A stretch of DNA of 64,000 nucleotides from Halobaculum litoreum (GTDB lineage: Archaea > Halobacteriota > Halobacteria > Halobacteriales > Haloferacaceae). Made by a program: the position numbers and the translations under genes. The stretch spans positions 186,001 to 250,000 of the forward strand of contig NZ_CP126157.1 of the NCBI RefSeq assembly GCF_030127125.1, given 5' to 3'. Position 1 is the stretch's first letter, and each line of letters begins with the position of its first letter. The notes under the pieces are model-generated. The model saw only the letters and a list, made by a program, of their open reading frames with translations, was not told the DNA's origin and did no database searches. Positions 19,928 to 32,167 of this stretch are shown piece by piece.

Positions 19928-20040
19928 GCGTTCGGGAGAAGTGAACGGAACGGACAGCTGCGGATCTGTTTATTCTAGATGAACGTGGCACGGTGTGCGG
20001 TCGCGGACACGGTGGTTTCCGGGGGACTCCCCGGACCGAC

Positions 20041-21060
20041 TCAGGGAACGACCCGCTCGGCCGACGGCTGCCACGCGAGGAGCCGGTCGGGCGCGACCGC
20101 GACCGCGACGAGCAGCGCCGGGCCGACGAGGAAGCCCGCCCACGTGACGAGTGCCGCCAGTCCCGCGACGGCGAGGCCGACCCGCGTCCGTGCGGCGATA
20201 GTACGGGGCGTCCGGGCGGCGACCCGAAGCGCCCACGCCCCACAGGTCGCCGGCACGGCGACGTACACCGCGGTGACGAGCGCGCCGGCGGTCGGGCCGG
20301 TGGCCGCGAGCACGACGCCGGTCTGGACGAGCGTGTTCACCCCGGTCGCGAGAAGCAACAGCCCCCCTGCAGCGACGAGGACCGTCGCTACCGTCCATGG
20401 CCGCGACTCCACCTGCCGGCGAAACAGGCCGGCGCCCGCGACGAGCGCCAGCGCGAACGGACCGACGGCGAGCGCCGGCGACTGCCCCTCCCACAGGCGG
20501 TTCTCGACGAGGCTGAACGGGACCGTGGCGTACTCCGTCGGCGTGAACGACTCGCGGTAGCCGATCGCGACGCCGGCGGCGCCGTTGCGGACCTCCGGTT
20601 CGTACAGCGCGACGAGGTACGTCGTTCGTTCGTCGGTGCTCCGCTCGAACGCGGCGGTTTCGTAGTTCGCCGACGGCGCGAACGGCTCGTACCCGGGCGA
20701 CGCCGGGCGCTCGCCTTCGACGACGATCGTCCCCATCCCGTCGGGCACCGTGACACCGGCCGGGGCGTCGCGCCCCTCGAGTCCGGGCGCCATCACGACC
20801 AGTGAGGGCGTGAACTCGTCGCTGCGTGGCGTGAACGCGCTGACAACGAGCCGTTCGCCCGCGTCGACCGTCACGCGGTAGTACTGGGCCCGTCCGTCCT
20901 CGATCTCGTCGTAGTACGACCACGACTTGGCGGCGTCGGTGACCGTGACCGCGAACCGCGGGCTGTCGTTGTTTCCCGGATCGCTCGGGACGTGTGCGGC
21001 GACGGGCGGCACGGCGATAGCGAGCGCGATCACCACGAGCGCGACCCGGCGGGGCGTCAT
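20041..21060 (-). CDS. Membrane protein with extracellular N-terminal domain
   Basis: 339 residues from ATG 21060 (MTPRRVALVV); a GTG eight codons upstream is an alternative. Signal-like helix (ALVVIALAIAVPPVAAHVP), then about 170 residues of predicted beta-rich extracellular domain (Tyr/Thr-rich, AQYYRVTVDAGERLVVSAF), then four or five membrane helices to the C-terminus. I recognise no family. It stands alone between the IclR gene and the beta-helix protein, transcribed towards IclR. A surface or sensory role is possible but unsupported. Confidence 0.75.
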   Translation of the reverse strand: MTPRRVALVVIALAIAVPPVAAHVPSDPGNNDSPRFAVTVTDAAKSWSYYDEIEDGRAQYYRVTVDAGERLVVSAFTPRSDEFTPSLVVMAPGLEGRDAPAGVTVPDGMGTIVVEGERPASPGYEPFAPSANYETAAFERSTDERTTYLVALYEPEVRNGAAGVAIGYRESFTPTEYATVPFSLVENRLWEGQSPALAVGPFALALVAGAGLFRRQVESRPWTVATVLVAAGGLLLLATGVNTLVQTGVVLAATGPTAGALVTAVYVAVPATCGAWALRVAARTPRTIAARTRVGLAVAGLAALVTWAGFLVGPALLVAVAVAPDRLLAWQPSAERVVP

Positions 21061-21276
21061 CCTCCCGACCCACGACCGGGACACGCTTCACTGTACGGTC
21101 ACCGGCTATCGTCGTGGTGGCGGCGTCGGGTGCCCCGAACGCGACGGCACTCGCTCCGGCCGTCGCCGCAGTGCGGGGACGACGCCCGCGGCGCCTCGTG
21201 GGGGCCGACGGGCCGGGAGTCGCGGTGTCGCGACGACCCACGTGAGCTCGTCTCCGTCGGTCGATCTGTCGGGCGG

Positions 21277-24834
<3,558 letters not shown>

Positions 24835-25201
24835 TGTGAGTTACCTCACCACCCGACCGACGGCGACCGATTCGCGCCCTCGCTCGCGTTCGTTCTCCCC
24901 CCGCTGCCCTCGGTGGCGACTCCGATGATCCGAGACACTCATCCCGGATCTCCCGACCCGGAGGGCCGCTATTGTTAGTCGGACGCCACGGATCGGCCCG
25001 TCGACCCCGCGACGAGCCGTCGCGTGACAACCTCGGCTTACCGGCGACCGCGGCGGCAACGACCTGTCGCCCGCCCGTCAAGGGGTAAGCCGACCGTTCG
25101 CGAGCGTCGCGAGAGACGATCCCCCCGGCCGCGGGTATCGATCCCGGCAATCGGGGCGCGTAGTGGCCGCTTGTATAAGTACCGCCGAGCGAACACCCGG
25201 T
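24835..25201. other. Intergenic region between the beta-helix gene and a hairpin-rich region
   Basis: Holds the upstream region of the beta-helix gene. A short minus-strand reading frame (24841-24941, MSVSDHRSRH...) lies in its probable 5' leader; it is Arg-rich, has no recognisable homology, and I do not call it a gene. At 25172-25181 TGTATAAGTA is a strong plus-strand TATA-like box, about 26 bp before the hairpin series that follows. Confidence 0.45.
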
Positions 25202-25379
25202 CGCGGGGCGCGAGGGGACGGGCGTGGCGCACCCCTCGCGACCCCGTCCCCCTGGACGCGCGGTCGGCAGGCGGCTCCCCCTACTGCCGACCCGCGTTTC
25301 GCCTCCGTCCGGCGATGCCGGACGACCGGGCCTCCCGTGGAACCCCCCTCCACGAGTCCCGTTCGGACTCGACGGGGTC
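25202..25379 (+). ncRNA. Candidate structured RNA of unknown class
   Basis: No reading frame is supportable, yet five consecutive inverted repeats are packed into ~170 bp. They are 25209-25217 with 25232-25240 (9 bp perfect, extendable by about 4 G-C pairs); 25262-25270 with 25284-25292 (9 bp, extendable past one bulge); 25306-25313 with 25317-25324 (8 bp, 3-nt loop); 25336-25341 with 25349-25354 (6 bp); and 25353-25359 with 25365-25371 (7 bp). A TATA-like TGTATAAGTA at 25172-25181 is at the right distance for a start near 25202. The sequence does not look like tRNA, 7S RNA or RNase P RNA. GC-rich DNA forms stems by chance, so this stays a candidate. Confidence 0.4.
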
Positions 25380-25760
25380 TCAGGTGACGGTACAGCCGAG
25401 CGCCTCGAGCCGACGCCGTGCGGCGGCCACGTCGCCGTCGTCGACGAGGACGTGGTCGGTGGAGTACGAGGAGAGCGCGAAGATCGACACCCCCGCGTCC
25501 GCGAGTTCGCCCGCGACGACCGCGAGGAAGCCGACCAACTCGAAGGGGAGCTCCATCTCGAAGGTGAGACGCCGCCAGCCGCGCGAGACGTCGGTCGCGG
25601 CCTCGGGCACGCCGCCGGCCTCGTCGACGACGACCGTCGTCTCCGTGTCGTCGCGAACGGTCGCGAACGCCGACGCGACCGGCGCCTCGACGCGGCAGAC
25701 CGCGTACGTCGCCGGCGCGACCCGAACCGTCCCGCCGTCGAGGAACTCGTGGGGATCCAT
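25380..25760 (-). CDS. ACT-domain protein
   Basis: 126 residues from the ATG of MDPHEFLDGG. Two ACT-like units: an N-terminal half (TYAVCRVEAPVASAF) and a C-terminal half (FELVGFLAVVAGELADAGVSIFALSSYSTDHVLV), with the strand-helix arrangement typical of ACT_7/DUF2241 proteins. Such proteins bind amino acids and act as regulatory modules; no catalytic domain is attached. It has its own short unit, tail facing the hairpin-rich region. The ligand is unknown. Confidence 0.82.
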   Translation of the reverse strand: MDPHEFLDGGTVRVAPATYAVCRVEAPVASAFATVRDDTETTVVVDEAGGVPEAATDVSRGWRRLTFEMELPFELVGFLAVVAGELADAGVSIFALSSYSTDHVLVDDGDVAAARRRLEALGCTVT

Positions 25761-25851
25761 ACCCGGCCGCACGCGGACGGCGTGGATAAAGCGTCGCACG
25801 CGGCTACACCGGGGCGGGTTCGCGAGGGGCTCGCCCGGTCGACGCGCTGGA

Positions 25852-26271
25852 TTACGCGTACCGACCGATCAGCGAGACGATCTCGTCTTTGCCGCGGACG
25901 CCGACGAGCTGCTCCACCTGCTCGCCCGCCGCGAACAGCACCATCGTCGGAACCCCCTGAACGCCGTAGCGTCGCGCGAGCGCCTGTTGCGCGTCGACGT
26001 CGACCTTCGCGACGGTCGCGTCCGTCTCGGCGGCGATCTCGGTCACGATCGGGTCGAGCATCTTGCACGGGCCACACCAATCCGCGTAGAAGTCTGCGAG
26101 GACGACCCCGGCGTCGGCGACGAGGTCGTCGAACTGGTCCGGCCCCTCGACGTGAACCGGCTCGCTCCGTCCCGCACCGGCGCGCTCGCCGGCCGCCTCT
26201 CGTTCCAATCGTTGCCGGAGCTGCTCCGCCTTTCGCCGTCGGATCTCCTCGACGTCGGTCGAATCGCTCAT
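25852..26271 (-). CDS. trxA: Thioredoxin
   Basis: 139 residues from the ATG of MSDSTDVEEI. After a ~40-residue charged helical extension comes the thioredoxin fold with active site WCGPCK near residues 65-70, the cis-Pro loop GVPTMVLF and a C-terminal helix (KDEIVSLIGRYA). Cytoplasmic disulfide reductase. The N-terminal extension (RRRKAEQLRQRLEREAAG) is longer than in bacterial TrxA. Its partner reductase is not in the window. Confidence 0.93.
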   Translation of the reverse strand: MSDSTDVEEIRRRKAEQLRQRLEREAAGERAGAGRSEPVHVEGPDQFDDLVADAGVVLADFYADWCGPCKMLDPIVTEIAAETDATVAKVDVDAQQALARRYGVQGVPTMVLFAAGEQVEQLVGVRGKDEIVSLIGRYA

Positions 26272-26408
26272 CACCCGCCGTACGGTCCTGACCGACATAA
26301 CGGTTGTGTATATTCTACCCAAGACTAACTGGAGTCAGGACGACGCACCGAACGAGTCCCCCGTCCGACACCCGGAGCCGTCGTGCTGTCGGCGGGACGG
26401 ACATACCA

Positions 26409-26416
26409 CTATACCC
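26409..26416 (+). promoter_or_regulatory. TATA box of the ComEC-like hydrolase operon
   Basis: CTATACCC is centred ~25 bp before the ATG at 26437, supporting that start (a lipoprotein signal) over longer upstream readings. Confidence 0.5.
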
Positions 26417-26436
26417 GTCGGCCGCGTCGTCCCGCC

Positions 26437-27912
26437 ATGAACGCGACGCGCGGCCGAACGCTCGCCCTCGTGGTACTCGTCGTGCTCGCGGGCTGTCTCG
26501 GCGGCTCCGCACCCGCCGGGGAGGGAGCCACGACGGCGGGCACGGCCGACGCCACGACCGACCCGACCGAACGGGCCGACACGACGGCCGTCGACGTCGA
26601 GGGGACTCTCGAGGTACACTTCATCAACGTCGGACAGGCCGACAGCACGCTCGTGATCGGACCGAGCGGGGAGACGATGCTCATCGACACCGGGCACTTC
26701 ACCGACGACGGCGAGGTGGTGCTGTCGTACCTGCGAGCCCACGACGTCGAGCGGATCGACCACCTCGTGACCACCCACGCGGACGCCGACCACATCGGCG
26801 GGAACGCCGACATCATCGAGTACTACGAGACGGAGGCCGACGGGATCGGCGCGGTGTACGACCCCGGGATCGCGTCGACCTCACAGACGTACGAGGAGTA
26901 CCTCGACGCCGTCGAGCGGCACAACGTGACGCTGTACCTGACACAGGAGGGCGACGAGATCCCGATGCCGGGCGTCGACGTCGACGTGCTGTCGCCGCCG
27001 AACCCGTACCTCGCCGGCGAGGACCGCAACGAGAACAGCATCGTGTTGACGCTCGTGTTCGGCGCGACGGGGGTGCTGCTCACCGGCGACGCCGAGGGCG
27101 AGGCGGAGGAGCACCTCGTCGAGACGTACGGCGAGACCCTCGAGACGACCGTCCTGAAGGCGGGTCACCACGGGAGCGCCGGGAGTACCGGCGGGCCGCT
27201 CCTCGACGCGGCGTCGGCCGAGGCGGTCGTGATCTCCAGCGCGTACGACTCCCGCTACGGCCACCCGCACCCCGAGACGCTCGACCGGTTCGCCGAGCGG
27301 TCGCTCACGACGTTCTGGACGGCGACCCACGGCACGGTCGTGCTCACGAGCGACGGCGAGACGGTCGAGGTGGCGACCCAGCGTGCGGCGCCGACCGACC
27401 CGGACCGCCTGCGCGAGGGGTCGGCGATCGAGCCGGAGAACGACGCGCCGGTCGAGCGTCGGTACACGATCACGCCGGACGGGGCGAGCGCGGCCGACGC
27501 GGCGACGACGGAGCCGACGGCCACGGCGACCGCGACCGACGGCGGCACCGACACCCCCGACGACGGCGGGGCCGCGGACGGGTCGCTCGCGATCGCGACC
27601 GTCCACGCGGACGCGGCGGGCGACGACAACGACAACCTGAACGACGAGTACGTCACCTTCGAGAACGTCGGCGAGTCGACGCTCGATCTGTCCGGGTGGA
27701 CGGTCGCGGACGCCGCCGACCACGTGTACACCGTTCCGGACGGCACGACGCTCGCCCCCGGCGAGCAGGTGACGCTGTACACCGGGAGCGGCACCGACAC
27801 CGCGGGCGAACTGTACTGGGGGTCGGGGTCGGCCATCTGGAACAACGGCGGCGACACCGTCGTCGTGCGCGACGCCGACGGGACCGTCGTGCTCGAGGAG
27901 GCGTACTCGTGA
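26437..27912 (+). CDS. Secreted ComEC-like metallo-beta-lactamase-fold lipoprotein with lamin-tail domain
   Basis: 491 residues. Signal helix with lipobox (VVLAGCLGG), Thr/Ala-rich spacer, then an MBL-fold hydrolase like the C-terminal domain of ComEC/Rec2: THADADHIGG near residue 110 (metal ligands), TGDAEGEAEEHL, KAGHHGSAGST and SSAYDSRYGHPHPETL. After a Thr/Asp linker the last ~105 residues form a lamin-tail/Ig-like domain (NDEYVTFENVGESTLDLSGW; IWNNGGDTVVVRD). Probably an extracellular phosphodiesterase or nuclease; DNA as substrate is inferred from ComEC. Its stop overlaps the next start (GTGA), coupling it to a DUF3006 protein. Confidence 0.9.
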   Translation: MNATRGRTLALVVLVVLAGCLGGSAPAGEGATTAGTADATTDPTERADTTAVDVEGTLEVHFINVGQADSTLVIGPSGETMLIDTGHFTDDGEVVLSYLRAHDVERIDHLVTTHADADHIGGNADIIEYYETEADGIGAVYDPGIASTSQTYEEYLDAVERHNVTLYLTQEGDEIPMPGVDVDVLSPPNPYLAGEDRNENSIVLTLVFGATGVLLTGDAEGEAEEHLVETYGETLETTVLKAGHHGSAGSTGGPLLDAASAEAVVISSAYDSRYGHPHPETLDRFAERSLTTFWTATHGTVVLTSDGETVEVATQRAAPTDPDRLREGSAIEPENDAPVERRYTITPDGASAADAATTEPTATATATDGGTDTPDDGGAADGSLAIATVHADAAGDDNDNLNDEYVTFENVGESTLDLSGWTVADAADHVYTVPDGTTLAPGEQVTLYTGSGTDTAGELYWGSGSAIWNNGGDTVVVRDADGTVVLEEAYS

Positions 27913-28364
27913 GCGACCGCCCCGACGTGCCCGACGGCACGTACACCGTCGTCGTCGACCGGATCGAGGACGGCCTCGCCGCGCTGGAGGTGCGCGACGG
28001 CGACGACAGCTACGAACTGCTCGTGGAGCCGGCGGCCCTCCCCGCCGACGCCCGGCACGCGAACGCCGTGGTCGACGTCGAGATAGTGGACGGCGAGATC
28101 GTCGACGCTGTGTACGATGCCGCCGAGACCGACGAGCGGCGTTCGCGGGCGCAGTCGCGGTTCGACCGGCTCGCGCGGCGCCCGCCGCCGTCGACGGCCG
28201 ACTCGTCCGACGACGAGTCAGGGTCGGATTCAGCGGGTGACGGGACGGCCGACGACGACGAGCAGCCTTCGACAGCGGACGTGCCGACCGACGGGGACGA
28301 CGAGGAGTCCGCTCCCGACGCCGAACCCGCCGACGGCGACGACGAGGAACCCGACGGCGAGTGA
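27909..28364 (+). CDS. DUF3006-domain protein
   Basis: 151 residues from the GTG overlapping the upstream stop. The first ~85 residues form a small beta-rich domain (GTYTVVVDRIEDGLAALEV; VEPAALPADARHANAVVDV) matching DUF3006, a family often paired with ComEC-like MBL hydrolases. The remaining ~65 residues are a low-complexity Asp/Glu/Ser tail. No signal peptide. Function unknown; the pairing is the main clue. Confidence 0.8.
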   Translation: MSDRPDVPDGTYTVVVDRIEDGLAALEVRDGDDSYELLVEPAALPADARHANAVVDVEIVDGEIVDAVYDAAETDERRSRAQSRFDRLARRPPPSTADSSDDESGSDSAGDGTADDDEQPSTADVPTDGDDEESAPDAEPADGDDEEPDGE

Positions 28365-28397
28365 TCTGTGGGTGGCGCCGGTCGGACCGGACCGCCG

Positions 28398-29333
28398 TCA
28401 GTCCGCCTCCGTCGTCGCGCCGTCGACCCACCCGCGGAGCTCCGTCCGGATCGCCTCCCGCTTGAGGAGGACGAAGCCCGCGATGATGAGGAGAAAGCCC
28501 GCGCCGGTCGCCGGCGACGGCACTTCCCGGAGGAACAGCCACCCCGAGAGAGCCGCGAACACGGGCGCGACGTAGGAGACGAGGTTGATCTCGATCGGGC
28601 CGAGCCGGTCGAGCAGTTCGAAGTACACGAGGAAGCCGAGGGCGCTCGCCGCGAGCGAGAGGTACACCAGCGCCGCGAGCGCCTCGGCGGTGAGTTCGAC
28701 CGCGGCGACCGACTCGCCGAGCCCGACCGACACCGCGTGCATGATCACCGCGCCCAGCAGCATCGACCACGCCTCCATCGTCTCGATGGGGAGGTCGGAG
28801 TCGACGCGGCGGGTGAGGACGCTCCCGAGGGCGAAGGAGGCGGCGGCACCGAGGATCAGCAGTTTCGGCACGGTCGCGCCGCCCAGCAGGTTCGCGGGGT
28901 CCAGTTCCGAGAGGACGGCGACGCCGACGAGGCCGAGGAGGAGCCCGACCACGCCCAGCGCCGTCAGGCGCTCGTTCGGCAGGAACGCGCGTGCGAACCC
29001 CGTCGTGAGCACCGGGCTCAGGCTGACGACGACGGCCGCGGCGGCGCTGGTCACCAACTCGTTCGCCTCGCCGACGAACAACAGCGCGTGGTACGCGGCG
29101 ATGAGGAGGACCGCGCCGATAGCGACCTCCGCCCACGCCGCCCGCCCCCGCGGGACCGGCGTGTCGGTCGCGTAGACCGCGTACGCGAGCATCACCACGC
29201 CCGCGACGTCGTAGCGTACCGCAGCGAACAGCACGGGCGGGAAGTACGCCAGCCCGGCTTTGATCGCCATGAACGCCGACCCCCAGACGGCCGCCAACAG
29301 GAGGAACAGTCCGAGCGTCCGGTAGCGTGACAC
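28398..29333 (-). CDS. EamA-family (DMT) transporter
   Basis: 311 residues, ten hydrophobic segments in two EamA repeats. The start is typical (TLGLFLLLAAVWGSAFMAIKAG), with AVRYDVAGVVML and, in the second half, YLSLAASALGFLVYFELLDRLGPIEINLVSYVAPVFA. Probably exports small metabolites or amino acids; substrate unknown. Converges on the DUF3006 gene with a 33 bp gap and lies downstream of the ABC-2 operon in the same direction, 49 bp away. Confidence 0.9.
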   Translation of the reverse strand: MSRYRTLGLFLLLAAVWGSAFMAIKAGLAYFPPVLFAAVRYDVAGVVMLAYAVYATDTPVPRGRAAWAEVAIGAVLLIAAYHALLFVGEANELVTSAAAAVVVSLSPVLTTGFARAFLPNERLTALGVVGLLLGLVGVAVLSELDPANLLGGATVPKLLILGAAASFALGSVLTRRVDSDLPIETMEAWSMLLGAVIMHAVSVGLGESVAAVELTAEALAALVYLSLAASALGFLVYFELLDRLGPIEINLVSYVAPVFAALSGWLFLREVPSPATGAGFLLIIAGFVLLKREAIRTELRGWVDGATTEAD

Positions 29334-29382
29334 ACCGGCGGTGGGCGGGCGAGGCGTTTGAACGGTTCGTCTCGCGGCGGGG

Positions 29383-30222
29383 TCACAGATCCCGCCGGGC
29401 GAACACCGCCTGCGCGGCGAGGAGCACGGCGACGGTGACGACCGCGAGCGTCGCCGCGCCGGCGACGTCGAGCCGGCCGTCGACGAGGACGGCCGCGGCG
29501 TCGAACTGCCGCGAGGGCGACACCGCGCCGACCCACGCGTACGTGGAGATGCTCGTGACCGACTCCACCAGCCACGCGCCGAACACGAGGGCGAGCACGA
29601 CCCGTCCGGCGGTCCGGCCCCGCCGGACGACCACGCCGGAGAGGACGCCGACGGCGCCCCACGTCAGGAGGAACGGCACCGACAGCGCGTGCACCGCGGC
29701 GAGCCCGCCCGCCGACAGCGGCGCGCCGAGGGCGCGGGAGCCGGCGTACAGCACGACGGGGACGACGGCGTTGACGACCGCCACCGGCACCAGCAGCGCG
29801 AGGAACGTCCCCGCGAGGACGCTCCCCCGGGCGACCGGTGCCGCCAGCAGCGTCTCCAGGCGGTCGTCGCCGAGAGGGGCCGACACCGCGGTCGCGCCGC
29901 TGTAGCCGACGTACCCCGCGAGCCCGACGACCCAGCCGAACGTGTAGAACTCCCCGGCGAGCAGCCCCTCGACGGAGGCGGCCGTGTCGAACCCCAGCAG
30001 CGCGACTATCGCGGGCGGAAGCGACGCCAGCACCTCCTCGATGTTCCCGCCGGCGACGATGTCGGGCACGATCCACACGAACAGCAGGCCGAACGCGGAC
30101 AGACCGACCGCGAGGAGGACGCTCGCGCGGAGCCGTCGCTCGGCTTCGAACCGGAACACCGCCCACGTGGCGGCGGCGGCCGATGGGCCGCCGTGCGTCC
30201 GAGCGGCGCCGTCAGCGTCCAT
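29383..30222 (-). CDS. ABC-2 type exporter permease (second subunit)
   Basis: 279 residues from the ATG overlapping the upstream stop (TGATG). Cytoplasmic N-terminus (WAVFRFEAERRLRAS), six membrane segments, and the mid-protein LGDDRLETLLAAPVARGSVLAGTFLALL found in ABC-2 permeases. Third gene of the operon ATPase-permease-permease; the two permeases are related to each other. Substrate unknown. Confidence 0.87.
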   Translation of the reverse strand: MDADGAARTHGGPSAAAATWAVFRFEAERRLRASVLLAVGLSAFGLLFVWIVPDIVAGGNIEEVLASLPPAIVALLGFDTAASVEGLLAGEFYTFGWVVGLAGYVGYSGATAVSAPLGDDRLETLLAAPVARGSVLAGTFLALLVPVAVVNAVVPVVLYAGSRALGAPLSAGGLAAVHALSVPFLLTWGAVGVLSGVVVRRGRTAGRVVLALVFGAWLVESVTSISTYAWVGAVSPSRQFDAAAVLVDGRLDVAGAATLAVVTVAVLLAAQAVFARRDL

Positions 30223-31006
30223 CAGACGTCCACCTCGCCGAACCACGCGGCGGCCAGCGCGACCAGCACCAGCGTCGCGGCGAGGAGGACGCCCGCGCCG
30301 ACGAGGTCGTACTCGCCGGCCGTGAGCACCGCGAGCGGGTCGTAGTAGCGCGTCGGCGACACCGCCCCGAGCCACGCGACGCTCGTGCCGTCGGTGACGG
30401 TCGCGACGAGGAACGCCGCCACGACGCCGCCGGCGGCGACTCCTCGGCGAGCGTCGTCCGCGGGGCGACGACGGAGACGAGCAGCCCGAACGCCCCGCAA
30501 CACAGCAGGTACGGCACCGACAGCGCGTGGACGGCCACTAGGTCCGCGAGCGGGACCGACAGGCCGACCACGCGCGTCCCCGCGGCGACCGCACACAGTA
30601 CGGCGACGTTCGCGAGGCCGACCGGCACGAGCAGCGCGAGGAACGTCTCGACCACCACCGCCTGCCGCGACACCGGCGCCGCCAGCACCGTGTCCATCCG
30701 GCCCGTCTCGACGGCGTCCGCGATGGTCCCCGCGGCGGTGTAGGCGACGTACGACCCCAGCCCGAGCAGCCAGACGAACTGGTACAGCTCCAACGCGAGG
30801 AACCCCTCGATGGTGCCGATGGCGGCGAGGTCGAACCGCTCGACGAGCGCCGGCGGGTACTGGGAGACGAACGCCGCGAGGTCGACCTCGCCGAGCAGCC
30901 CCGGCGCGAGGAACACGATCAGCGCCGCGAACGCCGCCAAGCCGAGCGACAACGCCACCGACCCCGGGAGCCGCTGTCGCGCCTCGAACCGTGCGGTCGC
31001 CAGCAT
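30222..31006 (-). pseudogene. ABC-2 type exporter permease (first subunit), one frame break
   Basis: Begins MLATARFEARQRLPG at the ATG overlapping the ATPase stop and should end at the stop overlapping the next permease. The frame changes near 30430-30455: the first ~185 residues read through VVAPRTTLAE, and the last ~75 (GVAAGGVVAAFLVATVT ... AAAWFGEVDV) are in another frame. One missing base, for instance a G in GAGG, restores continuity. With the correction it has six membrane segments and the same build as its neighbour. Sequence error is likely because both overlaps with flanking genes are intact. Confidence 0.82.
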
Positions 31007-32022
31007 CAGGGCCCGCCCCCGTCCCCGTCGCCGAGCGCGCCGGTGCCGGCGGCCGGTTCCGGGGACGCCGCGACGCCGTCGTCGTAGAAGCGCATGAACA
31101 CCTCCTCGAGCGGCGCCTCCTCGACCGTCAGGTCGACCACCTCGTACCCGAGGAGGTGCCGCAACAGCGGCTCGTACCGCCCGGTGTACGTGAACGACAC
31201 CGTGGCGCCGGCGGTCGCCGTCCCGCCCGCCGCCCCCGGCGCCTCCTCCGCGCCCGCCGTCCCCGGTTCCGGCCCGCCTCCGTCGACGGTCACGTCGTGT
31301 GCGCCGTCGAGGGCGAAGGCGTCGGCCTCGATCGGCTCCGCAATCTCGACGCGCACGGCCTTGCCGCTGCGGTGGAGCAAGTCGTCGACGTCCTCCAGGG
31401 CGGCGAGGCGCCCGTCGCGGACGATGCCGACGCGGTCGCACACCTTCCGGACCTCGCCGAGCACGTGCGAGGAGAAGAAGAACGTCTTACCCCGCGCCCG
31501 CTCCGCCCGGACGAACGAGAGGAACCGCTCCTGCTTGAGCGGGTCGAGCCCGGCGGTGGGTTCGTCCATGATCACTAGGTCCGGGTCGTGCATGAACGCC
31601 AGCACGATGGCGAGCATCTGCCTGTTGCCCCGGGAGTAGTCGCCCACCGGTCGGTCGAGCGGCGGGTCGAACGTCTCCAACAGCGTCTCGCTGCGGACGT
31701 CGCCGCGGAGCGCCCCGTGGTAGCGCAGCAGGCGCCGCCCGGTGACGCGCTCGTCGAAGCCGGGCTCGCTCGGGAGGTAGCCCACGTTCGCGCGGGCCGC
31801 CCGCAGCGCCGCGGCGTCGCGAACGTCGGCGCCGAGCACCGTCGCCGTCCCCGCGGTCGGCGACTGGAACCCCATGAGCGTCCGGATCGTCGTGGTCTTG
31901 CCGGCCCCGTTCGGGCCGAGGAACCCGAACACCTCCCCCTCGCGGACCGTCAGCGAGAGGTCCTCGACGCCGCGGACGTCGCCGTACCGCTTCGTGAGCC
32001 CGTCGAGTTCGATCGGGTGCAT
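31006..32022 (-). CDS. ABC-2 exporter ATPase
   Basis: 338 residues. Walker [13 protein letters not shown] near residue 40, signature YSRGNRQMLAIVLAF, Walker B LVIMDEPTAGLDPL, switch His in FFSSHVLGEV. A C-terminal extension of ~100 residues contains a Gly/Ala/Pro-rich linker and a domain typical of drug-type (CcmA/NatA-like) ABC-2 ATPases. First gene of a three-gene exporter operon, divergent from the zinc-ribbon/TetR operon. The shared 145 bp upstream region holds the probable TetR operator, so TetR likely represses this exporter. Confidence 0.93.
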   Translation of the reverse strand: MHPIELDGLTKRYGDVRGVEDLSLTVREGEVFGFLGPNGAGKTTTIRTLMGFQSPTAGTATVLGADVRDAAALRAARANVGYLPSEPGFDERVTGRRLLRYHGALRGDVRSETLLETFDPPLDRPVGDYSRGNRQMLAIVLAFMHDPDLVIMDEPTAGLDPLKQERFLSFVRAERARGKTFFFSSHVLGEVRKVCDRVGIVRDGRLAALEDVDDLLHRSGKAVRVEIAEPIEADAFALDGAHDVTVDGGGPEPGTAGAEEAPGAAGGTATAGATVSFTYTGRYEPLLRHLLGYEVVDLTVEEAPLEEVFMRFYDDGVAASPEPAAGTGALGDGDGGGP

Positions 32023-32144
32023 GAGTCGGACTGGACATCGACGCGATCGCGATATGAGCGATTCGGTCCGGCGTCCGACACGTACCGGGACGCCGGGCGA
32101 CCGGATCGGGTGGCTCGGGCGGCCCGTAGCCGGAACGACTTAGT

Positions 32145-32164
32145 TTGACTAACTATTCAGTCAA
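32145..32164. promoter_or_regulatory. TetR-type operator palindrome
   Basis: TTGACT-N8-AGTCAA, a perfect 6-bp inverted repeat in a 20-bp window immediately before the GTG start of the zinc-ribbon gene and in the divergent space to the ABC-2 ATPase. The next gene but one encodes a TetR repressor. The site would cover the transcription start of the rightward operon. Confidence 0.6.
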
Positions 32165-32167
32165 TAG

